From contig DVFT01000081.1 in NCBI GenBank assembly GCA_018713105.1, forward strand, positions 1 to 59,339: a DNA stretch of 59,339 nucleotides. The letters are read 5' to 3'. A program made the position numbers and the translations under genes. This document shows, in pieces, positions 9,222-17,575 of the stretch (within the stretch, counting starts at the first letter, position 1; every line of letters starts with the position of its first letter). The DNA is from Candidatus Limivivens merdigallinarum (lineage in GTDB: Bacteria > Bacillota > Clostridia > Lachnospirales > Lachnospiraceae). The notes below the pieces were generated by a model, which was not told the DNA's origin, searched no databases, and saw only the letters and a program-made list of their open reading frames with translations.

Positions 9222-9422
9222 TTATCCACATTATCCACATGTTTATTCACATTCTTTTTGAAAAAACATGTGGATTTTTTTGTGGACAAACAGATTTACA
9301 TAACTTTTCGACATAATGAAACACAGATCGCACAACACACGTATTCCTGTACGTTCTTCTGGTTGCGGCAAAAAATTACTCACAGAATTATCCACATTAT
9401 CCACAATTTCCACTGTGTATAA
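9222..9422 (+). promoter_or_regulatory. DnaA-box cluster between murC and the primosome-like operon
   Basis: Six exact matches to the DnaA box TTATNCACA. On + they are at 9222-9230, 9231-9239, 9243-9251, 9388-9396 and 9397-9405; on - one lies at 9414-9422 (TTATACACA). Two pairs, 9222-9239 and 9388-9405, are abutting tandem TTATCCACA copies. Near matches on the - strand lie at 9281-9289 (TTGTCCACA) and 9269-9277. dnaA is not in the window, so this is either a DnaA-titration or regulatory site for the downstream dnaD/dnaI-like genes, or an origin-like element. The boxes are seen; the role is inferred. Confidence 0.85.
9233..9281 (+). terminator. murC terminator containing DnaA-box sequence
   Basis: Arms ATCCACATGTTT (9233-9244) and AAACATGTGGAT (9264-9275) pair perfectly and are followed by a T run. 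The left arm overlaps the second DnaA box, and the third box (9243-9251) runs from its end into the loop. Confidence 0.75.
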
Positions 9423-9469
9423 ATGTGAATTTCCGCAGGGGGAATGCTTCTCTGCGTTCAAAATCAAGG

Positions 9470-9498
9470 TTTCCATTCTAAACAAACTATGTTATAAT
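9470..9498 (+). promoter_or_regulatory. promoter of the dnaD-like gene
   Basis: -35 TTTCCA (9470-9475), 17-bp spacer, -10 TATAAT (9493-9498). The second DnaA-box group ends about 48 bp upstream of the -35, well placed for an activator or repressor. Confidence 0.65.
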
Positions 9499-9516
9499 TG
9501 CACTGCAAAGACGACT

Positions 9517-9556
9517 CCTGGGGATCCGCCGTCCAACAGCCGGCAGATGCCCCAGG
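9517..9556 (+). other. structured 5' leader hairpin of the dnaD-like mRNA
   Basis: CCTGGGG (9517-9523) pairs with CCCCAGG (9550-9556), with a further GC-rich inner stem. No T run follows, so it is not a simple terminator. It ends about 30 bases before the start codon. It could affect translation or mRNA stability; no known riboswitch is recognised. Confidence 0.5.
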
Positions 9557-9587
9557 CAAAACGATCCGAAATAGGAGTGGAAGAAGA

Positions 9588-10628
9588 ATGAGCAGAATCC
9601 GCATCAGCAAACAGTCAAATATGGATGTAACCCTGGTCCAGAATACCTTCATCGATCATTATATGCCCAAGGCCAGCGGGGAATTTGTGAAAATCTATCT
9701 CTATCTGCTCCGTCTCACAGCAGCCAGCAAGGAGGTTTCCTTAAGCAGCGTAGCGGATCTTTTTGAGTGCACGGAAAGCGATGTGCGGCGTGCCCTGAAA
9801 TATTGGGAGAAAATGCTTCTTCTGGACATGACGTTCACGGAGGAGGGGGATATCGCATCCATCTCATTTTTGGATCCTCAGTACGATGAGGAGGAGGCTG
9901 CCGCCATGGAGGAGGTTCTGCCTCTTTCCAAGCCCTTTGTGGCTCCGCCAAAACTCCCCTTGGATACCGAGCGGATGGAGGAACTGACTTCCCAGGAGGA
10001 GATCAAGCAGCTCCTTTTCATCGCTTCCCAGTATATCGGCCGGCCGCTCACCAGCACAGAGACCTCCAATATCCTGTATTACTACGATTCCCTGCATTTT
10101 TCCGCGGATCTCATCGAATATCTGGTGGAATACTGTGTCTCCAAAGGGAACAAGAGCGCCCGCTATATGGAGAAGGTTGCCTTAAGCTGGGCAAAAGAGG
10201 GGATTACCTCTGTCACGGACGCCAAGAACAGCTCCAGCTTTTATAATAAGAAGTATTATTCCGTCCTCAACGCGTTCGGCATCAAAGGCAGGGGTCCTGG
10301 GCGTACAGAACGTGAATTCATCGACCGCTGGTTCTCTCAATATGGCTTTGACCTTTCCATCATTGAGGAAGCATGCAGCCGTACCATTGCCAAGACCCAT
10401 TCTCCAAGCTTCCCTTACGCAGACCGGATCCTGTCAGACTGGCACAAGAAGGGGATCCACTCTCTCGCAGAGATCCGCGCCCTGGATGAGGAGCGGATGC
10501 AGAAGCAGAAAGAACGGCTGCAGAGCGAGAAGCGTGAGAAGCCCCAAGCCGGATCCAACCGATTCAACAATTTCAGTCAGCGGGATTATGATTTTGACAA
10601 GCTTGAAAAACAGCTGCTGAACCGCTGA
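9588..10628 (+). CDS. DnaD domain-containing replication initiation protein
   Basis: 346-residue protein with an N-terminal winged-helix-like region (about 15-95: GEFVKIYLYLLRL, VADLFECTESDVRRALKYWEK) and two DnaB_2/DnaD C-terminal-type domains (about 137-212 and 225-298), each with the YYYDSL..LIEYLVEYC..KGN or RWFSQYGFDLSIIEEA pattern. Relatives DnaD and DnaB of Firmicutes help load the replicative helicase. An earlier start is open, but TAGGAGTGGAAGAAG just before 9588 supports this ATG. The next gene is a helicase-loader-like ATPase 17 bp away, so the pair looks like a primosome operon. Confidence 0.9.
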   Translation: MSRIRISKQSNMDVTLVQNTFIDHYMPKASGEFVKIYLYLLRLTAASKEVSLSSVADLFECTESDVRRALKYWEKMLLLDMTFTEEGDIASISFLDPQYDEEEAAAMEEVLPLSKPFVAPPKLPLDTERMEELTSQEEIKQLLFIASQYIGRPLTSTETSNILYYYDSLHFSADLIEYLVEYCVSKGNKSARYMEKVALSWAKEGITSVTDAKNSSSFYNKKYYSVLNAFGIKGRGPGRTEREFIDRWFSQYGFDLSIIEEACSRTIAKTHSPSFPYADRILSDWHKKGIHSLAEIRALDEERMQKQKERLQSEKREKPQAGSNRFNNFSQRDYDFDKLEKQLLNR

Positions 10629-10645
10629 TCAAAGGAGGTTTCCCA

Positions 10646-11638
10646 GTGTCCTTAAAAAATTCACAGTACGACGAGATCATGCGGGAATACTACCGCCGGC
10701 AGCTGAAAAACCGGCACGAACAAATGGATCGTGTCCAGGAAGCCTACGAAAAGGTACCCCAGCTTGCCAAAGTAGACGAGGAGATCGCTGCTTTCAGCGT
10801 GCAGAAAGCCAAGGAAGCGCTCTCCGGTAAGGATGCCGCCCTTTCAACGCTCCGTGATGAGATCCAGAAGCTGGGGCGGAAGCGTTCTTCTCTCCTTCGG
10901 GAAAACGGATTTCCGGAGGATTATCTGAACATCCGCTATACCTGCCCCGACTGCCAGGATACCGGCTACATAGGAAATCAGAAATGCCACTGCTTCCGCC
11001 AGGCAGCCATTGACCTGCTCTATACACAGTCCAATATCAAGGAAGCGCTGAAAACTGAAAATTTCGATACCTTTTCCTTCGAATACTACTCGGATGAACT
11101 CATAGATCCTGCCACCGGGCTTTCTTCCCTGACGTATATGAAGAAACTGGTTGCAGAATGCAGGGAATTCATCGAGAACTTTGACCAAAATTTCGAGAAT
11201 TTCTTTTTTTACGGTGCCACAGGTGTGGGCAAGACCTTCCTCTCCCACTGTATCGCCCGGGAGCTGATCCATTCTTCCCACTCTGTGATCTACTTCTCAG
11301 CCTTCGAGCTCTTTGACCTGCTGGGCAAGACCACCTTCCAGCGGGGGGAGGTGGATACCGCGGAAGCGGATATGTACAGCTATATTTTCGACTGCGACCT
11401 GCTGATCATTGACGACCTTGGGACGGAGCTGACCAATGCCTTCATGGCTTCCCAGCTCTTCCTCTGCATCAACGAAAGGCTCTCCAGGAAAAAATCCACG
11501 CTGATTTCCACAAACTTAAGTTTAAACGTCTTCCGGGACACTTATTCCGAGCGTGTATTTTCCAGGATCACCAGCAATTACAAGCTGAGACGACTGTTCG
11601 GGGACGATATCCGATTATTGAAAAAAATAAAAGGCTGA
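10646..11638 (+). CDS. DnaI/DnaC-like AAA+ helicase loader
   Basis: 330-residue ATP-binding protein of the DnaC/IstB/DnaI type. The N-terminal helical part leads to a zinc-binding set C100, C103, C114, C116 (CPDCQDTG..KCHCF), then Walker A GATGVGKT (190-197), Walker B LLIIDDLG and a C-terminal AAA+ region with STNLSLN. The start is GTG with AAAGGAGG eight bases upstream. Because it follows a DnaD-like gene, helicase loading is the best inference; a transposition ATPase (IstB) is unlikely because no transposase is near and the Cys cluster is that of DnaI. Confidence 0.9.
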   Translation: MSLKNSQYDEIMREYYRRQLKNRHEQMDRVQEAYEKVPQLAKVDEEIAAFSVQKAKEALSGKDAALSTLRDEIQKLGRKRSSLLRENGFPEDYLNIRYTCPDCQDTGYIGNQKCHCFRQAAIDLLYTQSNIKEALKTENFDTFSFEYYSDELIDPATGLSSLTYMKKLVAECREFIENFDQNFENFFFYGATGVGKTFLSHCIARELIHSSHSVIYFSAFELFDLLGKTTFQRGEVDTAEADMYSYIFDCDLLIIDDLGTELTNAFMASQLFLCINERLSRKKSTLISTNLSLNVFRDTYSERVFSRITSNYKLRRLFGDDIRLLKKIKG

Positions 11639-11729
11639 TTCCCCTTGACCTTCCCGGCAAGATACACTATGATTATTATGAACGTCTGCCGCCCCCTGGC
11701 GGTATGAATACTATGATGGAGGACAAACA

Positions 11730-12902
11730 ATGCAATCAACAGATGAACGTAATTTGGAAACCATACCGGTAGGTCCCTTGGGGATCATTCCTCTGGCAAG
11801 CTGCAAGACTTTAGGAGAGAAGATCAACAACTACCTGGTTACCTGGCGAAAAGAACGGGAACATGAGCATAAATCCTCGATCGCATTCAAGGATTATATG
11901 CGCGATACCTACATCATTAAAGCAGTCACCCCGCGTTTCGGCTCCGGAGAAGCCAAGGGTGTCATTCAGGAATCGGTCCGCGGTGACGACCTGTACATCC
12001 TGGTGGATGTGTGCAACTATAGCCTGACCTACAAGCTGTTCGGGCATATCAACCACATGTCCCCGGATGATCATTTTCAGGATCTGAAGCGTGTCATTGC
12101 CGCCGTAGGCGGAAAGGCCAAGAGAATCAACGTCATCATGCCGTTCCTCTACGAGAGCCGCCAGCACAAGCGCACCGACCGGGAATCCCTGGACTGTGCT
12201 TTGGGTTTGCAGGAACTGGTCCATATGGGAGTGGACAATATCATCACCTTTGACGCCCACGATCCCAGGGTACAGAATGCAATTCCTCTGAAGGGCTTTG
12301 AGACGGTGCAGCCCGTTTATCAGTTTATCAAAGGATTGTACCGTGCCGTACCGGATCTCCACATCGACAAAAATACCATGATGGTCATCAGCCCGGATGA
12401 GGGCGGAACCGGACGTGCCATCTATATGTCCAACGTCCTTTCTGTGGATATGGGTATGTTCTACAAGCGCCGCGACTACACCCGTATCGTCAACGGACGC
12501 AATCCCATCGTCGCCCACGAGTTTTTGGGGGCTGATGTGGAAGGCAAGGATATGGTCATCATCGATGACATGATCTCCTCCGGCGACAGCGTGATCGAGG
12601 TCGCTACAGAGCTCAAGAAGAGAAAAGCGGGCAGAATTTTCATCTGTGCTACCTTCGGTCTCTTCACCAGCGGACTGGAAAAATTCGACAAGGCGTATGA
12701 ACGCGGCCTTTTCGACTACGTTCTGACCACCAACCTGGTGTATCAGACGCCTGAGCTTCTGGAAAAGCCCTATTACATCAACTGTGACCTGAGCAAATAC
12801 ATCGCGTATATCATCGACACGCTGAACCACGACGATTCCATCAGCAGCCTGTTAAGTCCGGTGGCAAGGATCAACAAATTCCTGGACAGCCACAACAAAT
12901 AA
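11730..12902 (+). CDS. prs: ribose-phosphate pyrophosphokinase (PRPP synthetase)
   Basis: 390-residue PRPP synthetase making PRPP from ribose-5-phosphate and ATP for nucleotides, His and Trp. It shows FLYESRQHKRTDRE for the flexible and ATP-binding loop, FDAHDPRVQNAIP for the metal-binding region, and the PRPP loop MVIIDDMISSGDS. It is longer than the roughly 315-residue classical enzyme, with extra N-terminal sequence, as in other Clostridia. RBS is GGAGG before ATG. A strong terminator follows. Confidence 0.93.
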   Translation: MQSTDERNLETIPVGPLGIIPLASCKTLGEKINNYLVTWRKEREHEHKSSIAFKDYMRDTYIIKAVTPRFGSGEAKGVIQESVRGDDLYILVDVCNYSLTYKLFGHINHMSPDDHFQDLKRVIAAVGGKAKRINVIMPFLYESRQHKRTDRESLDCALGLQELVHMGVDNIITFDAHDPRVQNAIPLKGFETVQPVYQFIKGLYRAVPDLHIDKNTMMVISPDEGGTGRAIYMSNVLSVDMGMFYKRRDYTRIVNGRNPIVAHEFLGADVEGKDMVIIDDMISSGDSVIEVATELKKRKAGRIFICATFGLFTSGLEKFDKAYERGLFDYVLTTNLVYQTPELLEKPYYINCDLSKYIAYIIDTLNHDDSISSLLSPVARINKFLDSHNK

Positions 12903-12917
12903 TGATCCGTTTGCATC

Positions 12918-12969
12918 AAAAAGCCCGAACGGTACTCCTCTTAAGAAAGAGGATGCCGTTCGGGCTTTT
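12918..12969. terminator. bidirectional terminator between prs and metY
   Basis: AAAAAGCCCGAACGG pairs with CCGTTCGGGCTTTT around an inner CCTCTT/AAGAGG stem, with A and T runs on both sides. It serves the two convergent genes. Confidence 0.9.
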
Positions 12970-12972
12970 CTC

Positions 12973-14256
12973 TTATCTCGCCTGTTCCAGCGCCTGTTTC
13001 AGATCCGCGATAATATCGTTCACATTCTCGATTCCCACTGACAGGCGGATCAGCCCGGTGGAAATTCCGGCTTCCTGGAGCTGCTGGTCACTGAGCTGGC
13101 GGTGGGTATGGCTGGCCGGATGGAGAACGCAGGTCTTTGCATCCGCCACGTGGGTGGCAATGCTTGCCAGCTTTAAGCTGTCCATAAACTTCACTGCCGT
13201 CTCCCTGCCGCCTTTCAGTTCAAAGGAGATTACCCCGCAGGTTCCATTTGGCAGGTATTTCTTGGCAAGTTCATGGTACTTGTCACCCGGAAGCCCTGCA
13301 AAATTCACATGGCTTACCATATCATGATCATTCAGGAACTCGGCTACCTTCTGGGCGTTGTAGCAATGGCGCTCCACACGCAGGGGCAGGCTTTCCAGCC
13401 CCAGGTTCAGGAGAAAGCAGTTCATGGGAGACGGGATGGATCCTAAATCTCTCATCAGCTGGGAGGTTGCCTTGGTGATATATGCCTTCTTTCCGAAACG
13501 CTCCGTGTAGATGATTCCATGGTAGGACTCATCCGGTCTGGTAAGCCCATGATATTTCTCCCCATAGGCATCCCAGTCAAAATTTCCGCTGTCCACAATG
13601 CAGCCTCCCACCTGAGCGGCATGACCGTCCATATATTTGGTGGTGGAATGGGTCACGATATCTGCTCCCCATTCAATGGGACGGCAGTTGACCGGCGTCG
13701 CAAAGGTATTGTCCACGATCAGCGGAACTCCATGGGAATGAGCCAGTTTTGCAAACTTCTCAATATCCAGGACGACCAGGGAAGGATTGGCAATGGTCTC
13801 AGCAACCACCGCTTTGGTGTTTGGCTGCATGGCTTTCTCCAGTTCCTCCAGGGGAAGATCCGGATCCACAAAGGTACATTCAATGCCCAGCTTTTTCATC
13901 GTCACGCCCAGGAGATTGAAGGTTCCTCCATAGCAGGCATTGGAGCAGACAACATGATCCCCTGCCTCACAGATATTGAACACCGCATAGAAATTCGCTG
14001 CCTGGCCGGATGAGGTGAGCATGGCAGCCACGCCGCCCTCCAGATCCGCGATCTTCGCCGCCACCGCATCGTTGGTAGGATTCTGAAGTCTGGTATAGAA
14101 ATAACCGTCTTTTTCCAGGTCGAACAGTTTCCCCATCTCCTCAGAAGTATCATATTTGAAGGTTGTGCTCTGATAAATCGGGAGCATTCTCGGCTCGCCG
14201 TTTTTCGGCTCATAGCCGGAATGCAGACATTTGGTTTCTAACTGGTAGTTGCTCAT
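12973..14256 (-). CDS. O-acetylhomoserine sulfhydrylase (MetY-type)
   Basis: 427-residue PLP enzyme of the Cys/Met-metabolism family. MetY-type enzymes make homocysteine from O-acetylhomoserine and sulfide. It shows the typical ETKCLHSGYEP start, YTRLQNPTNDAVAAKIADLEGG, SSGQAANFY and the PLP lysine K207 in VTHSTTKYMDGH. The protein is longer than MetB/MetC, which supports MetY. RBS AGGAGG precedes the ATG. cysK lies 132 bp upstream on the same strand, giving a small sulfur-assimilation pair. I see no S-box riboswitch in the gap. Confidence 0.92.
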   Translation of the reverse strand: MSNYQLETKCLHSGYEPKNGEPRMLPIYQSTTFKYDTSEEMGKLFDLEKDGYFYTRLQNPTNDAVAAKIADLEGGVAAMLTSSGQAANFYAVFNICEAGDHVVCSNACYGGTFNLLGVTMKKLGIECTFVDPDLPLEELEKAMQPNTKAVVAETIANPSLVVLDIEKFAKLAHSHGVPLIVDNTFATPVNCRPIEWGADIVTHSTTKYMDGHAAQVGGCIVDSGNFDWDAYGEKYHGLTRPDESYHGIIYTERFGKKAYITKATSQLMRDLGSIPSPMNCFLLNLGLESLPLRVERHCYNAQKVAEFLNDHDMVSHVNFAGLPGDKYHELAKKYLPNGTCGVISFELKGGRETAVKFMDSLKLASIATHVADAKTCVLHPASHTHRQLSDQQLQEAGISTGLIRLSVGIENVNDIIADLKQALEQAR

Positions 14257-14388
14257 GAAATTTTCCTCCTGTTGTATATAAGCTTTCTTAATTTTTTATA
14301 TATAAAGCTTTGTACCTGCTGATATTGTCCGGTACTCTGCTTTTTTTCTTCTCGTTTTTCCTTTTTCACCCCGGATCTCCTGCGGCGT

Positions 14389-15312
14389 TCAAAACAGCGC
14401 CGTACTGAAATAGCGTTCCCCGGTATCCGGAAGAATCGTCAGGACCCGTTTTCCCTTTCCCAGCTTTCTTGCCAGGCGCAGTGCCGCCGCCACGTTGGAA
14501 CCACTGGAGATCCCTGCCAAAAGACCTTCCTCCCTGGCAAGTCTCTTCGCCGTCTCAATCGCCTCCTCATCGGAGATCACTGCCACCTCGTCATAGATCT
14601 CCCGATCCAGATTCTCCGGGATCAGGCCGTCGCCGATTCCCATCTGCAGATGGGTGCTGATGCTCCCGCCGGAAAGGATCGCCGCATGTTCCGGTTCTAC
14701 AGCCCAGATGGCAATCCCCGGAAACTGTTCCTTTAAGACCCTTCCAATCCCGCTCAAGGTTCCGCCGGTTCCCACTCCGCTGGTAAATCCATGAAGCTCC
14801 CCCTCAAGATCCGCCAGGATCTCCATGGCAGTAAATCGCTCATGGGTCATTGGGTTCGCCGGATTCGAAAACTGCTGGGGGACGAAGACATAGGGATCCT
14901 CCTCCGCCATTTCCATCGCCTGTTTCTGGCAGTTTTCGATGCATTCCCCGATATCACCCCGGTCGTGTACGAGGATAACCTCCGCCCCATACTGGGAAAC
15001 CAGCTTTCTGCGCTCCTCGCTCACGGAATCGGGCATGATGATTCTGACCCGATAGCCCTTTACCGCTCCCACCAAGGCAATCCCAATGCCCTGATTTCCG
15101 CTGGTTGGCTCCACGAGGATGGAATCTTTGTGGAGCTTTCCCTCCTTCTCTGCCTGGCAGATCATATGCAGGGCAGTCCGCGTCTTGATGGAACCACCCA
15201 CGTTCACTCCTTCGAATTTCACCAGGATTTCCGCACTATCTGATCCGGGAATCCGATTCAGCCGGATCAGGGGAGTATGTCCCACGGCTTCCAAGATATT
15301 CTGAAAGATCAT
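14389..15312 (-). CDS. cysK: cysteine synthase (O-acetylserine sulfhydrylase)
   Basis: 307-residue PLP enzyme joining sulfide to O-acetyl-L-serine. It has the PLP lysine K43 in VGGSIKTRTA, PTSGNQGIG for substrate and PLP binding, and the phosphate loop GVGTGGTLSGIG. It shares its strand with metY, and metY starts 132 bp further on. That gap holds AT-rich sequence with two AAGCTT sites, T tracts and the metY RBS, but no clear riboswitch. Confidence 0.93.
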   Translation of the reverse strand: MIFQNILEAVGHTPLIRLNRIPGSDSAEILVKFEGVNVGGSIKTRTALHMICQAEKEGKLHKDSILVEPTSGNQGIGIALVGAVKGYRVRIIMPDSVSEERRKLVSQYGAEVILVHDRGDIGECIENCQKQAMEMAEEDPYVFVPQQFSNPANPMTHERFTAMEILADLEGELHGFTSGVGTGGTLSGIGRVLKEQFPGIAIWAVEPEHAAILSGGSISTHLQMGIGDGLIPENLDREIYDEVAVISDEEAIETAKRLAREEGLLAGISSGSNVAAALRLARKLGKGKRVLTILPDTGERYFSTALF

Positions 15313-15378
15313 ACTTCATTCACCCTGCGATATTTTTCTGAATTGTTATAGATTATGCGTGCACAGAAGGGATTGCTT

Positions 15379-16224
15379 CTATTTTCCGATGGGAACCCGT
15401 TCCCGGTCAGGATGCTCTCCCGACCACCCACACTGCTCCATGCCGAGAATTTTCTCCATATCGTCCGTGCTGATCTCAAAGTCAAAAATTGCCTGGTTCT
15501 CTTTCATTCTTTCCAGGGAAGATGCCTTGGGAATCACAGAGACTCCCATCTGAATGGCAAACCTGAGACAGATCTGCGCCAGGCTTTTGTGATATTTCGC
15601 AGATAACTCCTGGAGAACCGGGTGCCCAAACATACGCCCTCTTCCGATGGGGCTCCATGTCTGTACCTGGATCCCATGATCCTTACAGTAGGACATGGTA
15701 TAAAGCTGGGGATACCCCGGATGAAACTCGATCTGATCCACCATAGGCTGCACTTCCTCTCCCTCCAGCACTTTCAGGTGATGGGGCAGGAAATTGCTCA
15801 CGCCGATCGCACGGATCCTGCCGGCATGATAAAACTCTGTCATCGCTTTCCAGGTTTCCCGAACCTTTCTCTCCCAGTCCGCGTCATCCGGCGCCGCCTT
15901 CGGCCAGTGAATGAGGTAGAGATCCAGATAATCCGTCTTCAAAGCAGTCAGCGACTTCTGAAAGGACTCCTTCGTGGTCTCGTATCCCAGAGAAGTCTTC
16001 CACACCTTGGAGGTGAGAAAGATCTCCTCCCGTGAAAGCCCGCTGCTTAAAAGAGCCTCTCCCAACTCCTCCTCATTTTGATAAAAAGCTGCCGTATCGA
16101 AATAACGGTACCCCGCCTCAATGGCAAGCTTCAGCACATCCTTCGTCTCCCCGGTGGTGGACTTATAAGTGCCAAATCCCTCCATGGGAAGCCGGACGCC
16201 GTTTCTCAATGTTCTGTATTCCAT
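15379..16224 (-). CDS. aldo/keto reductase
   Basis: 281-residue NADPH-dependent aldo/keto reductase with a complete barrel: FGTYKS..T.DVLKLAIEAGYRYFDTAAFYQNEEELGEAL (catalytic Asp and Tyr), LTSKVW (Lys), and YLDLYLIHWP with its His. The C-terminal KASSLERMKENQAIFDFE binds the cofactor. It resembles the 2,5-diketogluconate or glyoxal reductase subfamily; the substrate is not predictable. It is followed leftward by cysK and preceded by a DsbA-like gene. Confidence 0.9.
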   Translation of the reverse strand: MEYRTLRNGVRLPMEGFGTYKSTTGETKDVLKLAIEAGYRYFDTAAFYQNEEELGEALLSSGLSREEIFLTSKVWKTSLGYETTKESFQKSLTALKTDYLDLYLIHWPKAAPDDADWERKVRETWKAMTEFYHAGRIRAIGVSNFLPHHLKVLEGEEVQPMVDQIEFHPGYPQLYTMSYCKDHGIQVQTWSPIGRGRMFGHPVLQELSAKYHKSLAQICLRFAIQMGVSVIPKASSLERMKENQAIFDFEISTDDMEKILGMEQCGWSGEHPDRERVPIGK

Positions 16225-16285
16225 ATGCTTTGATGCTCCTTCCTACACACTCTGCCTTTTCATGCTTTGCGCACTGTACTGCTGC

Positions 16286-16918
16286 TTAAAATCCGCAGTT
16301 TCCGTCAGCGTCGCAGTGCATTCCCTCCGCACTTGTCATCTTTTCTTCCAGGATCTTCCGGTAGGTATCCGGTTCATGGTAGCCCACTACTTTTTCCTCG
16401 CCGATCACCATCGTGGGCAGGGATTCCACCTCGTAAGCCTTCGCCCATTTCTGATAGCTATCCAGCTCCTCCATACGCTTCTGGCTTCGGATCTCCTCCT
16501 CGAAGGCTTTGGCATCCAGCCCCACCTGTTCCGCAATCCGAATCAGTACCGGCATCTCCCCGATATCCAGCTGATCTTGGTAAAATGCGTCAAATACCGC
16601 CTTTGTATACTCCATCCCCTTGCCCTCATGCTCCGCAAAGAGAAATCCCAGGAACGTATCCGTGGTGTACGGATGCGGAGAAATCCACGGAAGCTCCATG
16701 GGAACCCCTAAGCGCTCTGCCGCAGGCTTCAGCACCGTCTCAAAACGCTTCCGGCGGAACTCGTCGTGCATGGGATCCACCTTGGGCTTCGGAGGACGGC
16801 GAAGCTCCTTGGGATAAAGCTCAATCTCCACGTCCATTCCCTCGGCTGCCTTCCTCAAAGCATAAAACTCCAGGTAGCAAAAGGGGCATACATAATCGAA
16901 AAATACTTTTATCTTCAT
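16286..16918 (-). CDS. DsbA-family thioredoxin-like oxidoreductase (FrnE-like)
   Basis: 210-residue protein with a thioredoxin fold and the redox pair C11-P-F-C14 right after the first strand (VFFDYVCPFCY), a long helical insertion, and the cis-Pro loop ESLPTMVIG. No signal peptide, so it is cytoplasmic, like FrnE or 2-hydroxychromene-2-carboxylate isomerase-type proteins. The tail ends in a Cys-containing CDADGNCGF. The neighbouring aldo/keto reductase, 61 bp downstream, may share its transcript. Confidence 0.88.
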   Translation of the reverse strand: MKIKVFFDYVCPFCYLEFYALRKAAEGMDVEIELYPKELRRPPKPKVDPMHDEFRRKRFETVLKPAAERLGVPMELPWISPHPYTTDTFLGFLFAEHEGKGMEYTKAVFDAFYQDQLDIGEMPVLIRIAEQVGLDAKAFEEEIRSQKRMEELDSYQKWAKAYEVESLPTMVIGEEKVVGYHEPDTYRKILEEKMTSAEGMHCDADGNCGF

Positions 16919-16952
16919 GTTCTGTCTCCACTGTTTTTATTAGTTCTAAAAA

Positions 16953-16989
16953 AGTAGCAATTTTTGAAAATATCAAAAACTGCTGTACT
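16953..16989. repeat. imperfect inverted repeat upstream of the DsbA-like gene
   Basis: AGTAGCAATTTTTGA (16953-16967) and TCAAAAACTGCTGTACT (16973-16989) form an imperfect palindrome centred on an AT-rich core 35-70 bp before the DsbA-like start. It resembles an operator for a dimeric repressor; no cognate regulator is adjacent. Confidence 0.45.
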
Positions 16990-17136
16990 TAGTTTATCAC
17001 GGATTTTCCATCTCAACAACTATATTTCTGAAAAAATAGGGCGCTTCCTGTTCTTTGTCTCTTGATGCTGGTTTCCCTCTATGATATAGTCAAATGGATA
17101 TGCTGGTATGTACGCTTAGAAAGGAGAGTTTTCCAT

Positions 17137-17508
17137 ATGATTCGCCAAATGCCAATCCATGATTACCCCGCAGTCTATCAACTGTGGCTCTCCTGCAAAG
17201 GCATGGGGCTTAATGATGTGGACGATTCAGAAAGCGGCATTGCCCGTTTTTTAGAGCGCAATCCCACTACCTGTTTTGTTTCCGAAACAGATGGGAAACT
17301 AAATGGCGTAATTCTGGCGGGCAGCGATGGACGTCGTGGATACATTTACCATACAGCGGTACATCCTTCCTGCCGAAAACAGGGGATTGGTTCGGCGCTT
17401 GTAAGAGCTGAGCTGAACGCATTCTGGGAAAAGCAAGGATTTACGGTGAGAACTGATTTGGTTTATCGCAATCAGTCTCTTGTGGAAATGATGCGGATTG
17501 ATACTTAA
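17137..17508 (+). CDS. GNAT-family N-acetyltransferase, apparently with an internal deletion
   Basis: 123-residue protein. It has the GNAT start (MIRQMPIHDYPAVYQLWLSC) and the acetyl-CoA loop RKQGIGSALV, then jumps straight to NAFWEKQGFTVRTDLVYRNQSL. In relatives about 15-20 residues (the strand and helix between the CoA loop and the GN.FWEK.GF segment) lie between; here LVRAELNAFWEK joins them in frame. The start is chosen for GAAAGGAG 14 bases upstream; an earlier in-frame ATG at 17062 lacks an RBS. It may be folded poorly or inactive. Confidence 0.7.
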   Translation: MIRQMPIHDYPAVYQLWLSCKGMGLNDVDDSESGIARFLERNPTTCFVSETDGKLNGVILAGSDGRRGYIYHTAVHPSCRKQGIGSALVRAELNAFWEKQGFTVRTDLVYRNQSLVEMMRIDT

Positions 17509-17533
17509 CGTAATGTCCGGCTCGAAAATTCTT

Positions 17534-17562
17534 AGTCCTGCCGCATGGCAGGGCTAAATTTT
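17534..17562 (+). terminator. terminator of the GNAT gene
   Basis: AGTCCTGCC-GCAT-GGCAGGGCT stem-loop (17534-17555) followed by AAATTTTAT, 25 bp after the stop. Confidence 0.65.
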
Positions 17563-17575
17563 ATAGGGAGGATAA

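Noticed and set aside
9221..9590. Origin of replication (oriC) proper
   Set aside because: DnaA boxes are present, but dnaA, dnaN and recF are absent, and no clear unwinding element or DnaA-trio was identified; kept as a box cluster only.
10646..11638. IstB-type transposition helper ATPase
   Set aside because: No transposase or inverted repeats nearby; the Cys cluster and DnaD-like neighbour favour a helicase loader.
14257..14388. S-box or T-box riboswitch before metY
   Set aside because: The sequence is AT-rich with two AAGCTT sites but lacks SAM-aptamer or T-box landmarks.
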